Assembly: GCF_030272615.1 (NCBI RefSeq) | Contig: NC_081413.1 | Location: forward strand, 187,202,669 to 187,266,668 | Source: Cryptomeria japonica | Lineage: Eukaryota; Streptophyta; Pinopsida; Cupressales; Cupressaceae | DNA: 64,000 bases | Reading direction: 5' to 3' | In this document: piece after piece, positions 1-12,190 of the stretch | Numbering within the stretch: the first letter of the stretch is position 1 | How the letters are laid out: each line of letters starts with the position of its first letter | Program-made: the position numbers and the translations under genes | Notes under the pieces: model-generated | Databases searched by the model: none | What the model saw: only the letters and a program-made list of their open reading frames with translations | Told to the model about the DNA's origin: nothing

Positions 1-470
1 ATCCATGCCTTAAAATTATTTTTATTATATTTGATCAAACACATATTAAGTGAAGATTATTTAAGTTCATGAGAAGATCAATAATTCTAAACGGAACTTA
101 TCCATATGCTTAATTGAATAAATGAAGTAACATTTATACTTTTCCAAAAAATATAACTAATTTCCAAATATATCATTATGCATATAATTATTTGCAAAAA
201 GAAACTCTATGCTCAAAACTATTAATCTGAAAATATCTAATTTAATCCTTTACTCTATCTTTATCAATACCTAGCTATATTTAACCAAATTGCAACTACA
301 TTTTTTGATTATACGATCTTATCAAGATAAACCACATATTTCTAATTATGGACATATATAAATATCATATAATCATAATGCATATTCAAATGAATTCACA
401 TTTATATATTAAATAAATTGATCAAGAAATATATATATATATCAAAATTCACCAAATATAATATTCTGCG
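1..470. other. AT-rich sequence without a recognisable gene
   Basis: The stretch is strongly AT-rich and shows no long open frame, no LTR termini and no recognisable protein similarity on either strand. A short TA run lies near 431-443. I see nothing else in it. Confidence 0.5.
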
Positions 471-504
471 TTGGAAATAAAATATCGGCAAACTATAGAA
501 AAGT

Positions 505-690
505 TGAGAAGGGGAATGGTAGGAGTTCCACCATGGATCCCCCCTCCCCACGATGGTGGTGGAGATCCGACAACAGTGGGTGGGCTGGTAGCCCACAGTG
601 GGTGGGGTTTCCCACCATCGTGGGTACCACGATGGGGTGGGGTTTACCCACCAATGTGGGTGCCACCCCTCCCCCCCCAACACAACAAAA
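505..690. repeat. GC-rich cluster of overlapping short inverted repeats
   Basis: An island of G/C-rich sequence sits abruptly inside AT-rich DNA. It consists of variations on CCCACNNTGGG and GGTGGGG. The best single palindrome is around 615-645, centred on GGTACC, with arms CCATCGTG and CACGATGG. Several alternative hairpins could form on either strand. Short open frames here on both strands are by-products of the palindromes. Confidence 0.6.
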
Positions 691-739
691 ACAAAAACCA
701 CACAGAGGAGTGAATACAAAGGATATTAAAATAAAGTAA

Positions 740-1798
740 ATAATATTATAACGAAATATATATACACACACACGTAGACATGAATTCTCTTGCATCTAGG
801 AAAATTTCATTATATTCTAGTGCTTAAAGAGATGGCATAGTAGTAAATATAGTTAACTTATTAGCCTGAAGTGTCTACTTTACATTCTCTAGCACACTTA
901 GGACATGTGACCTTGGGTGACGTGTAGTGGTTACTCCCTAAAGTTTGGTCAGGATTGGCTACTTGGTGTTGATTTTTCATTATGAGAGTGATTTCCTTGA
1001 CTTGCCTTTGTAATATGTTGTGACGATGGGGCTAGCATTGCTCTTTTGCAATTTCTTATGGAAGGAATAGCCACTACAATTCTCTTTTATTTCTTTGATT
1101 TGTGACACTTGTCGTGTTGTCAGTGTGGTTGACTTTCAAAATTATAGGCATTTTCCATTAATTTATGTTGAGCTTGATAGTTTAATCTCTTTGTTTATTT
1201 TCTATTTTGTTCTAGGTGGTCATTCTGAATGTTTGTATTAGCTGGCCCTCGTGATGTGTAAAGTGTTATTTCTATCATGTTTGCTTGAACCTATGATAGT
1301 GTGTCAAGGGAGGACACCGCAGAGAGTGGATCTAGGCATGTTGGGAAAACAAATAGTTTTTCCAGTAATTTAAGGAAACTATGTACCATTCTCTTTGATG
1401 AAACTCATTGTAATCCTTTGTACCATAAGGTATATTAGGATGAAGTATGAAACTGGATTTAGTTCACTGCATTATGTTCTGAGATAAAGTTAATATCCAG
1501 CTGACCTTTTGCTTGTCAAGTGTGTGTGTTGGATGTAGAATTAAGGTATGTAGTTATTATTCTAATGATGCTAAGGAAGTGTTTTCATGTTTCTTTTGAA
1601 AAAAATAGGTGATGATATTATACATTATGGATTGTTGACTTTAGATAAGGAATTTAGTAGATGAATCATGTTCTGCAAGCTTATCTATGGTATGATGGTT
1701 TTGGAATATTTAACATATATGTTGCGACTAACGTGTTCTTGTTGATCCTATTTTAGCCTTGCGACTTCCAGGAGTAAGTCGAACCTTAGGGGGGAGAA
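740..1798. other. No gene seen; possible remnant upstream of a gypsy 3' LTR
   Basis: No conserved protein motif was found in six frames. The final part (about 1750-1798) ends in a purine-rich run just before an LTR-like TGTAAC start, so the stretch may be the decayed 3' end of a gypsy internal region. I cannot support a coding call. Confidence 0.3.
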
Positions 1799-3288
1799 TG
1801 TAACTTGCCCCTCCCTCGATCAGACTCCGTATAACTTAGTTTGATTTTGGTTGATTTCTTGGAGTTATATGTGACTGGATGTTACTCTCTTATGTGATGG
1901 TTTTTATCATGTCGATAATGTATTTTATCTTGAAGGATAGTTATACGTTAGATTATACGTGTATTTATTGATCTTAGTCTAACACATCTTCTTCTATGTA
2001 TGAGATATTTCTTGTGTTTATCTTCTTGTATGAGTATGAGTCTATATGGGGTGCAAGGGGATGATCTTCCATCACCCACTTCAAAGGGACATGGACTGTC
2101 ACGACTCTCCTCCACCGGTGTGCATGTATATGGTAGATGTATGTATGTATGTATGTATGTTTTCTTTGTGATGCAACAATGCAGGTACCGAGCATCGACT
2201 CCACCTGAATCTTCAGTTCTGAGCATGCTCTACAGCCCAATGGTAAAGTGAAAAAGGGAGATATTAGTCGGACCCCATGGTATCATCGTTCCTATGGTAC
2301 AAGTCCCTAGTCAAGTATCCTTGTGTCATGTTTGTCTGGTCATGTTAGTCGTTAGCCCTGTTGGTCCTTTATGTTTTGATTTGCTATATTTTGTTGCTCT
2401 TGTATGAAGTTTAATCATTATCTAATATTTTGTGAAAAGATTAGTATTATGCTTTAATGAAACTTGAATGTCATCAATTAATTAATTAATTAATTGAAAT
2501 TATGGAACTTAAAAGAAAAATTATTTAAATTAATTAATTAATTCGAAAGGAGTATTTATTAAGGAATTTAAAATATTTATTTTATTATTTTAATAGGGGA
2601 AAAAGTTGTTTGTATTCTTTTTATGCTTTTGGAAATTAAATTCAAAAAGGTAAAGTAATATTTAATTTATTTAATTAAATTAATGGCATGTGTGTGGGAG
2701 TTACATGAAAATAAATAAAATTAATTAATGATTTTAATGTGTAGAATCTTGCATGTTTGGAGGTTACAATTGAAAAAGAGGTACATTATTATTATTATTG
2801 ATTTCTTTTTCAAAGAGGGTTCTTTTCTTGAGAATTTTTGGGTGAGCTCTTGCTGTGAAGAATACTGTGCATTTTTCTTCTTTTCTGGTTATGGGTTTTG
2901 AAATAAGTTTTGGGGAAATCTGGTTGGAAAGATGAAATCAAGGAAACAATGGAGTTGGGTTTTGGATTTTGCTGAGAATTTAGTGAAAAGGGTTTTAAAG
3001 ATATTTTTTGAAGTTTTTGGATTAGATTGTTGTGCCTTGCTTCTCGTGTGCGGTAGTCATGGATCTTGAGGAATATTATTGCTGCTTGTGTGTTTGGTTT
3101 CCAGATTTCTTTAAGAGGTAGGGTTCCTAATCACTTCTTTTGTGTGTAAAATCTTCTTTTAGTTTGAATGAAATTAGTTGTCTATTTATCTAAAAAGAGA
3201 AAAATGTATGGATTTGTTTGTAAATGGGGAGATTGGGGTGTTGGATTTATCTGTGAATCTGGGCCTCATGGCAGGGCATGACAACATT
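1787..3288 (+). mobile_element. Polypurine tract and LTR-like sequence of a gypsy-type element
   Basis: The run TTAGGGGGGAGAATGTAAC near 1786-1804 has the form of the polypurine tract and LTR start of plant Ty3/gypsy elements, where the tract directly precedes TGTAAC. If so, a 3' LTR begins at 1799 on the plus strand. Its right end is not defined; the sequence changes character near 3288, where a Copia fragment starts. An ATGT microsatellite and TTAA-rich stretches lie inside. No partner LTR is in the window, so the call rests on one terminus only. Confidence 0.4.
2137..2161. repeat. ATGT microsatellite
   Basis: Six uninterrupted ATGT units. Confidence 0.9.
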
Positions 3289-3289
3289 A

Positions 3290-4080
3290 ATTTTTAGATG
3301 GTGCTTAGAGTCTATGGGCCTCTTGGCCCCTATCAATTAAAATATGATGTTGGTACCTCTCTTGTTGCTCTTGCAAGGTGTTCGACAAGTGGGAGATATG
3401 TTACAAAAATGGCATCTTAACCTTGCAATAATAAAATGAAACTAGTGGATTTAGATTGTTGGATAAAGATAGTTGTGTTTTTTCACTTCAAGTGTATTTT
3501 GAGTGTTGGATAAGGAATGATGAAAATTTTCTAGTAGTGCATTATATATGTTGCGGAAGTGCATATAGGGTGATCAATAGTTGATAAAGCCACATTTTAT
3601 GTATAATTTATCATTGTAAATCTTGATCATTTATCATTAGGTCATAGACCTTACGATGGCTATTTTGTGTGCTTTATTTTTCGTAAAAGGCAACCATATA
3701 ATATGAGGGCATTGTATTACAACTATTACTGTAATGTATTCTAATATTTTGATAGATGTTGAGTTGCCTATAGACCTCTATTGGTGATACTCCTATGAGA
3801 AGCTTTCTCTACATTTGTATTGTAATTTGTTGTTGATTTTTGAATAATATATTGGGTGGCTTTTGGAGTGTGGGTTTTTTCTCTTGAAAGGGATTTCCCC
3901 ACATAAATCATTGTGTTGTTGTGTGCATGCTATTTATGTTTATGTCTATTAAGCTTATGTAACTATCATAAAGATTTGTAAAATTTTTGCATTACCCTCC
4001 TCTTAAGATTAGTGTAGGAATTTGTTCTACTATCATAACTTCTATACATATTTTCCCTGCTAGAATAAAGCACATGCATG
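3290..4080 (+). mobile_element. Copia 3' end: RNase H tail, polypurine tract and diverged LTR
   Basis: Bases 3290-3384 match, on the plus strand, the region between the RNase H tail and the polypurine tract that recurs at about 4200-4265. A tract ACAAGTGGGAGAT (3385-3397) follows, then an LTR-like start TGTTAC at 3399. The downstream 600 bp share features with the Copia I LTR, for example a TTTTCTCTTGAAAGGG...CCCCACATAAAT block comparable with the TTTTCCCAAAAGGG...CCATGTAAAT block near 5070. No primer site follows. It is a 3' fragment of a relative of Copia I. Confidence 0.45.
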
Positions 4081-4102
4081 TGTAATTTCATCTTGTTCAA
4101 GA

Positions 4103-4277
4103 TATGGTAGAAGATGGAAAGGTGAAGCTCAAAAAGGTTGACACTTTGGTGAATGTTGCTAATGCATTGACTGAGCCAGTGAGCACTAGAAGTTTAGATG
4201 GCATGTCAGTTCGATGGGCCTTGGAGCCTAAGTTGTGATACAGTGACTCTTGTAAGGTCTTCAACAAGTGGGAGAAC
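4103..4277 (+). pseudogene. Copia RNase H C-terminal fragment and polypurine tract
   Basis: The plus strand reads EDGKVKLKKVDTLVNVANAL, which matches the C-terminal part of Copia RNase H (the usual motif is ...V..H...NVADMLTK). It is followed by the tract AAGTGGGAGAA at 4265-4275 and then the Copia I 5' LTR. A Copia 3' end therefore abuts a Copia 5' LTR directly. Confidence 0.6.
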
Positions 4278-5245
4278 CTTGGGATTTAGGTGTCTAAACC
4301 TTAGAGAGTCCCAAAATATTTTATTTAATTAATTTGATGGTCCCTATGTTGCTGATTTTATTTATTAAATTCTAAAATATAAGTTTCCAAATTACTAAGA
4401 CACATTGTGGGGCCTCATGAAAGTTGATCTTCTACATGTATTGTGCGAAGAGAGAAATTGTGAAACTTGTTAGAATGACACTCATTTGGAGAGAAGCAGT
4501 TGTGAAAAATTCTGAAATGAGTTCTATGGTGACATGTGGCAATGTTTTGGAGTTATCTCTTAGCATGGATTTTGAAAGATTCTTTGTGGGACCTATTTGA
4601 CCACTCAAATAGACTTGGAGTTAAATAGAAAGTTCTAAATTGGTAGTTGGTTAGATTTTCTCAATTGGAATGCCTAGCATGTGAGAATTAAATATTTTTT
4701 GCATTGAATAATATTTTGGAGCTTTGAATGTTGTTGCATGTTGCTATAGGGTTAGTAGGTTTCCTTATGGGTTAGTTTGGACATATGCATGTTGTCTACT
4801 ATCAAATTTCATTTATGTAGAGATTGTGGAGATGACATGTGAAATCCTTGGGCAACTATTTTCAAGATGTCTATATTATTTATGACTTATCCATTTAGTA
4901 GAGTTAATTTTGTATTGTTTGGTGAAGTTGTTATGCTACTTGATTCACTCTAGAATTTGTATCATAGTTTGAAGACATCTACAAGAGCCTATATTTTCTA
5001 CATTGTATTGTAATAGATTTATAGTAATATAAATAGAAATGTGTTTTGGTGTGGTAGATTTTTCCCAAAAGGGTTCTCCCATGTAAATTTTGTGTGTTAT
5101 GGTTATATGTGTTAAATATAAAATTTAATGTATGTGTATCTTTATGAATTTGTAAGCTATCTAAGTTTTAAAAAGAATGTTTGCATTCACTCTTAATGTG
5201 GAATTTACATTAGGAAGGTTATTTTTGCACTCTAGTTTCCTTTCA
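4278..5245 (+). repeat. 5' LTR of Copia I
   Basis: Aligns from about 4475 onward with 16597-17302. Shared blocks include the start near CTCATTTGGAGAGAAG and the end TTTCCTTTCA/TTTCCTTTTA. The true start is uncertain. A polypurine tract at 4265-4275 suggests about 4278, whereas alignable similarity to the 3' LTR begins near TGTTAGAATG at 4468. Confidence 0.65.
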
Positions 5246-5247
5246 AT

Positions 5248-5259
5248 TGGTTTCAGATC
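5248..5259 (+). other. Degraded primer-binding site of Copia I
   Basis: TGGTTTCAGATC, two changes from the initiator-Met type site TGGTATCAGAGC, placed two bases after the LTR end. Confidence 0.6.
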
Positions 5260-5365
5260 TTGGCTAGCTTTTTAATCCTTGTTGGGTTGAAAGGTTTTTT
5301 GTGTAGATCTTGTTTCAATGGGAATTTTGCAGGGAGAAATTTTTTAATCTTGTTGCAGGTTCAAG

Positions 5366-7791
5366 ATGGTGAGCACATTTGGAAGTATAGAAATGGATGA
5401 ATTCAATGGTAGTAATTTTGATTTATGGAAACTAAAAATGGAGGATATTCTTGTAGACAGATACCTATGGGTTGTGATAACTATAATAAAGCCTCAAACC
5501 ATAGCTCATGATGTTTGAGATACAGTGGATTGGAAAGCCAAGGGTCTAATAAGACTTTATTTGGTTGATTTTGTGCTCTTGAATGTTCATGAAGAGAAGA
5601 TTGCAACTAAGATTTAGAAAAATCTTGGCGAAAATTATCAAGGGAAATCCTTGGTAAATATCTTTTTCTTAGAAAGAAGCTATATTATTTGAGGAAGGAG
5701 GAAGGAGGATCCATTGTGAATCATATGAATGCATTCAACATGATGGTTTCCCAACTGAACCCTATTGGTATCAAGGTTGATGATCAAGAAAGATATATAC
5801 TCCTATTATGTTGTTTTTTAGACTCAAGGGATCACATTGTGATGGTCATTGGAAGCACAATAAAAAAATTCAAGATGGAGGATGTGGTTGCTTCATTGTT
5901 GCTTAAAGAGATGCAGAGGAAATCTTATGAGATGGCTAAGGAGATCCTAATTGATTGTGATAGATAAATAGAGAAAGGAAATAAGAAGGACAAGAAAGGA
6001 AAATAAAAGTCTTTAGGGAGATCTAAGTCTCCTAGTAAAAATCCAAGGCAAAATGCTCAAACTATGACAAATATGATCATTTCTAAAAACATTGTAAAGT
6101 GGAGAAGGAAAAGAAAAACAAGAAAACCTCTAATTTTGACTCTAATAGATCCTATCAAGATGATGTAAATTATTTTGTCAGACCCTTGGTAACACATGCA
6201 TTGGAAGATGTGTGGTTGATTGACTTAGATGCTTCTTCCCCCATGATCTCTCACAAGGGTTGGTTCTCAAAGTATGAAGAATATGATGGTGAGAAGTTGT
6301 ATCTAGGTGATGACTCTCAACTAAATATTTTTGGTCATGGAGGAGTCAAGATATGATTCCCTTATGGTAGAGTGAAGGGTATTGATGGTGTACTACACAT
6401 TCCTAGTTCGACACAAAACCTTTTTTCAATTAGAAAGTTGAGTAATGTGGGAGTGCATTTTTTTTCTCACAAGACGGATGGAAAATGACCAAAGGCTCTT
6501 TGGTGCTTTCTAAGGATATTTGGATAGACACTCTATATAATTTGGATGCATGCACAATTCAATGCAATAATGCTTCTATAAAGTCCAATAAAAGGGATTT
6601 CATTTCTTCTTCCTTACCATCACATCAAGCAGAGAAGAAGACTGTTGTATTTACATTTGATGGACATTCTTTTTGGGTACATAAGAGTCTTAATGCTTTG
6701 GAGATGAAGCTCCCAACTAAGAAGACAATGTTGTGGCACCATAGACTTGCCCACATTGGTGAAAAGGCCTTGATGATTGTAATCTTGAGTTTAACTTTTA
6801 TGAACATTATATATATGGAAAGAAACATCCCATCTCTTTTTATTATAGTTCTCATGATTATTCTAGGGTTTTGAACTATATTTATTTGATGTGTTTGGTC
6901 CTTTTAATGTGCCTTATTTATCTAGATATGTGTACTTTGTCTCTTTCATAGATGATTTTAGTAGGACATTTGTGTAACTCCTTAGATTTAAATCTGAATT
7001 TTTCAATTGTTTTAAGAAATTTAAGTCCTTGGTTGAGAATTAGATTGGTAGGAAAATTAAGTGCTTGAGAATCGATAATGGTGGTGATTTTTGTTTGGTT
7101 GTGTTTGATAGGTTCTATAATGACCACAGGATCAAGAGACATAAGACAAATCCATACACCCCACAACAAAATGGAGTTGTGGAGAGGATGAATAGGATAG
7201 TGATGAAAAGGGATACACGTGTGATGAGTGGTGTTGGCCTTCAACAAAATTTATAGGCTAAGGTGGTAGACACTACATGTTATTTGATTAACAAATTTGC
7301 TACTTTGGTGCTTGTTGAAAAGGCTCCTAGGGAAGCATGGTCTAGTAAGAACCCCTCGATGAGACATCTCAAAGTCTTTGGTTGTGAGGCATATGCTCAT
7401 GTGCCTAATTTGAGAAAAGATCAAAATTGGAAAATAATGCAATTAAGTGTATCTTCATCAACTATGGTGTTAGTGTGAAGGGGTATAAGCTTTGGGATCT
7501 AATTGTAGAGAAGGTGCTCTATAGTGTAAGTGTAATCTTCCATGATCTAAAACCTTCCACAAATAATTTGCAACTAGAGAAGGAAGAGAAAAAGGAGAAG
7601 GAGATAGTTTAGTTTCCACCCCCTCCAAAGAAAGATGAACTATGTACTACTAGTGGACCTAATGACGAGGAGAGATCTAGTAGCTCGAATAATTTTAAAG
7701 AGGAACAATATCCTCAACCTCAGCCTTTAATGAGGTCTATGTAGGTTAGACAACAATCGAAAAGGTTTGGTTATTCACTGTTACATTCCTA
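5366..7791 (+). pseudogene. Copia I gag-protease-integrase, broken
   Basis: The frame opens at ATG 5366 with a Gag-like N-terminus (MDEFNGSNFDLWKLKMEDIL). It is soon hit by stops, such as a TGA near 5518 where Trp is expected. A Gag helical block runs 5689-5967. The zinc knuckle near 6050-6090 is degenerate, with the second Cys replaced by Tyr and a stop inside. Protease reads WLIDLDASSPM, so the catalytic Asp-Ser-Gly is lost. The pre-integrase motif WHHRLAHIG is near 6735. The integrase core includes FIDDFSRTFV and NPYTPQQNGVVERMNR, and the downstream GYKLWD block is near 7483. Coding continues at 14371 after element N. Confidence 0.75.
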
Positions 7792-7796
7792 GTTAC

Positions 7797-8591
7797 TGTT
7801 AGGATTCCCAAAGATACTTAGAGGGGGAGGGGGGGGGTGAATCAGTATCTTACCGGTTATATAATTTTCTTAACTTAAAACATGTAAAGCATATCAATAC
7901 TATATACCGGTAAACTAGAAATAGTGTAGTAAACAAGAATAACAACAACCACAAGAAAACATACCATAACACAGTAGTTTAACGAGGAAACCTGGTGTGG
8001 GAAAAACCTCGGTGGGATTTGTGACCCACAATATTCGCTTACTGGCCAATAAGTGAATATTACTCTTACAATAGGGGCCTGCACATGCAGGAAGGCCAAG
8101 TTCCTAGAGCTCACTGCTCAATTACAAAATGGGTAGTCTCACTGGCTTACAAAATGGATTATGCAAATCCAATGTCTTGTACTACTTCAAAATAGCATAT
8201 ACTATGCCAGATCCAGTATCGGTTTTAGCTCTGCTTCATACATAAACCCTTAACCTATAATTCGCATATTAGGTCTGCCTTATTTCACCTATCCTCTTCC
8301 TTACAAAATGTTCTATAATGATCTAATACATATATGAGTCATTTTACAACTTGCCAAGTCGGCTTACAATGATTTTACAATTAATTACAAAATATATTAT
8401 AAACAAAATTCTTGTCGGCCTGGGTGCCGGTATACTTCCTTTTACTTTCGGTGTTTTGTGTGTCAGTGTAGAGTTTGTCATTGCTGGTGCCGGTAAATTG
8501 TCTTGTCGGTATCATATGATTGCAAGGTTTCTATCAATGACAAAACCTTCAATCACCTACAATATCTCATTGGAGTGTGCATTTGCCAACA
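7797..8591 (-). repeat. 3' LTR of element N
   Basis: 795 bp, TGTTAGG...GCCAACA, matching 13559-14365. It contains the block CCTAGAGCTCACTGCTCA (8103-8120) that is also present in other Copia LTRs of the window, and a hairpin with arms AAGATACT (7811-7818) and AGTATCTT (7844-7851). Confidence 0.92.
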
Positions 8592-8605
8592 ATCTCCCAT
8601 TTGGC
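8592..8605 (-). other. Polypurine tract of element N
   Basis: Minus strand GCCAAATGGGAGAT immediately before the LTR start TGTTGG. This is the usual Copia arrangement, with one A breaking the G run. Confidence 0.8.
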
Positions 8606-8842
8606 ATTGATGGCAACACTCATGAGAAAAATCCAAAAAGTGTCATCCAAAAAGAATCTGCCATAATTGTCTTACCAAAAATTGTGTACCAAAAAAATAT
8701 GTGCTCCCCTTGAGCTGATAAGCCATTTGCTGATTATTTTTCTCATTACCACTACTCCCCCTTTGGCATCAATGACAAAGGTTGTCAAAGTGTCCATTGA
8801 GTGTGGTTTCTAGCTTCATCCTTGTAACCGGTTGGTTACAAT

Positions 8843-11800
8843 TTAAAAAAGGTCTACCAATACCAGATTCAGGCTCTTAGTGAACCATTCACTATCCTTT
8901 AATGCGACCTTTGTCCTCTGAATTGTACCGGTGAGGTGTTGCATTTGTTGTTCTAATGTTTTCTGTCCTTGAACTAGAGCCTCAGATATCTCTTTTCTCA
9001 AGGAGGCGAGGTAGTCCAATCTTGGACTAAGTCTCCATTTTAGATCTTTTGCCTTTCCTTTTATACTTTCTCTCTCTCTTTCCAATTTTAGAAGTTCCTC
9101 CTCAAAACCTGTTGTTTTCTACTCAAAAACTGATAATGGTTCAGATGAATTAATGAAGTTGTCAGCTAATTTATTTATTTCTTCCTGTACCTTGTTGATC
9201 TTCTTGTCTATATCTACTGTCAAGAAGTTTGTTTTGCATGTATTTCTGTACAAAGTTTTAAACTCTTTTAGTGTATTACATAGTGCCAGTAAAAGAGTGT
9301 CAAATTGTCTTGTGCACTTCTTTATTTCCTCTTCAAAGAATTTATGTTTTTCCTTCTCTAGTTTCTCTTTGAATGCTTCCTCATTTATTTGTTCAACTAT
9401 CACAATGTTGTCAATAATATACTTAGACAATGTGTCAAGTTGATTCAAAGAATCTTTATTATCCACTTTACATTTGGGTGCTATCATTTTTAAAATTGGG
9501 ATTGTATCATAAATAGCTTTGTATGCTTGTGAGATACACTCTGTTATTTTCTTGATAGAATCCAAAAGAACTTCTGTCACATTTGTTGGTCTGATTTCTA
9601 CAATGGAAGAACCAACAATCTGTATTCCGCTGGTGTGAGTAATTTCTTTGCTTGTAGTGGCCTCTGGTAGGTCAGTTTGTGTTTGCATTTCTCTAAATAA
9701 AGGTTTGGGTTGCTCAGTTGTTGCCGGTGGCATTGTCTCTGCATGAACCTGTTCCTGTGAGGGAGCCTATTTCTCTACCTGTTTCTCAGTGTTGTCCACT
9801 ACTGGTTTTTCTTCTATGCTACCTATTGCTGGTGGCCCAGTTGCCACATCTATTTTCCCTGTTGATTCCTTATCTACCACAATATTGACTTTCTGAGTGT
9901 CAATGTTCATTGTATATAACACCTTAGAATCAGGATTTGTGTCCTCATGTGGTATGTCCATACTCTCACTAGTCGGTTGATTGTCAGTAGTAACTACCGG
10001 TGGAGTATCTAGAGGTGGTGGGGATAAATTGTCTGTTATTTTTATGTTGGGTGGTCCACCAACCTTCCTTTTCCCTTATCCTTTTGATATACCTTGATGG
10101 GTTTAGGGCTTCGATACTCTTCTTGTTTTTCCTTCTCTACAAGGAATATGTCCCATGCATTAGTTGTTTTTTCTGTTACCTCATTCACTCTCCCTGCCAT
10201 TAGTGCTACATGTGAGTGAGCAGTTGAAAATACTGATCGGTTAGCCTCTGAGATCAATTTATCTATCTCATTAGGTGATTTGACAGGATGTACAGCAAGT
10301 AATTTTTCAATTTTTATTTTCTTATCAAGCTCAATAATACTTACTATCCTAGCTTCAAGTCTATTGTAGAGATCTGTCACTATTTCATCAACAACTTGCA
10401 TCAAAAATTTCTTGTAGATATCTAAGTGTAGGATTACACTGTTTTCTACTTTCTCCTTGTCATCATCTGATAATGTGTTATACATTTTGCTGATATTTTT
10501 CAATTTACCATCCTCTGTTATTTCATTGAGAAGTTTGTCAATTGGAGCAATGGTTTGTTGAGTCTTTTTCTTAGGGGTCATCTTCTTCTTTGGAGTTAAT
10601 TTCTTAGTTGGGGGCCTTACTGCTTGTTGTTTCTATCTTGTTCTTCTAGGAGAAGGTGAAGATACCGGTGAAGATTTCCTTTTTCTCACAACTCTTTTGA
10701 ATGTAGTTGGTATGTCACTTTCTGAAGAATTTCCAACCGGTGAAAGGTGAGTTTCCGGTTGAAGTGCTTCTAACTCATCTTCAGTAATACCAATTCGTTT
10801 AAGTACATCTTCCTTAATAGCTTTTGCTTGCCTGGATCCTTTTCTAACTGTTGCCTCAACCTTTTTGACATTTTTCTTGGATTGAATTTGTTTTTCAATA
10901 ATCTCAGCACTGTCAAATACCTCTTCTTTAGGTTCCTTAGGTGCTTCTAGGAGGACTTTTGCATATGTTTCTATTATGTGGTCATTAGTTTCATACCCCA
11001 TTTCAATAACCCAGATGGTTCTTGGGATAACTGCCTCCATCCAAATTTCATCCTTCTTTATTACAAAATAGATTTCATCCTTATACTTGTCCACAATTGC
11101 TTGTGATAATCTAACTCTGGTCTTCATTCGGGCCTTCAATGCCTGAAAATACTCATTTATGTTCTTTTCTCTGTTCTCTCCCATGTTGTTCAGTAAATCT
11201 AACAACTGTTCACCTACTGGTATATCAAAACCAAAATTTCTAATACCAATACCAGGTACTTGTTTGGTTATGTGCAGCATTAGACAAACAAGTAGGTTTC
11301 CAAATTTGAATGTTCCCTTTTTGTGTTTCTTTATCTTTCCCAAATTGTCAATTAGTTCATCTTTAAGCCATTCGCACACATCTATTCTTGCATTATCATT
11401 AATCATATCATAGGCACTTTTAATGCATAGGCTAGAGACTGAGTTTAACCTATTTGCATGTGTAGTTTTGTAGCCTAAGATCATACTGATGAATTTGACA
11501 TTGATATTCGTTACATCATTTACCCTTAAAGATCTCTTATCAGATGTTGCACCTGTTAGGTTTATCACTAGGTCATTTGAGACCTTTGTCTTATCAGGTA
11601 TGTTACCGGTGGAGGGTAACCCTGTCATAGCCTTTACTGCTTCTTTTGTGATTTTGTGAACTGAGTCCAACCAAAAGAATTCACCATGTACCCTGCTTAG
11701 TACTATCCTTATAACATCCTTGGGAAAATCCGGGATACTGAGAATTTTAGTGAAACCTAGGGTTTCAACTATCTTGTGTTCAGGTTTGATATTTCCAAAT

Positions 11801-12045
11801 TCATTACAAATTACAGATTTATACATATTCTTAATTTCCTCATCACCTAATTCCTCTATATGACAATGTATATACATTCTAGGGTCTTCAGCAAAAACTA
11901 CTCCCTTGGGAATTTTAGAAAATGCACCAATGTTATCATCTTTCTTGGCAATTTCAAGAACTAACTAAAATATGAGTCTAGGGCGTTTAATAACTTCGAC
12001 AACAATAGGGTTTGCAATGAATACAGGAGCAGATGAAGAAGCCAT
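8843..12045 (-). pseudogene. Element N ORF2: long protein of unknown family, interrupted
   Basis: From ATG 12045 one frame runs about 1,070 codons. It is broken by TAG codons at 11967-11965, 10635-10633, near 9767 and near 9119, and by one frameshift near 10042. Each stop sits where reading would otherwise continue unchanged. The first part (about residues 57-470) has an ordered-looking domain with PSTGNIPDK and GTFKFGNLLVCLMLHI, then a basic tail RRVVRKRKSS resembling a nuclear localisation signal. The rest is acidic and helical (NKVQEEINKLADNF). There is no retroviral enzyme motif, and I do not recognise the family. It might be a transposon-specific second ORF or a captured host gene. It is probably not functional in this copy. 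Confidence 0.7.
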
Positions 12046-12190
12046 GGTTATAAATACCTTTACCTGCCTTAAGGAATGATTGCTTGATGAATTGCTTCAC
12101 TTCTTTGCTCGGAATGCCTTTGCTCGAGAATTTTCATGCTCTCGAAGATTTGAATGCTCAGTGAAATGAAAATGGAGCCAAAACACTTGT

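Noticed and set aside
402-795. Overlapping short frames on both strands
   Set aside because: They arise from GC-rich palindromes; no codon bias or homologue is recognisable.
8351-8713. A 120-codon plus-strand frame, with a related one at 14272-14538
   Set aside because: Both lie in antisense orientation in the LTRs of element N and start at equivalent LTR positions.
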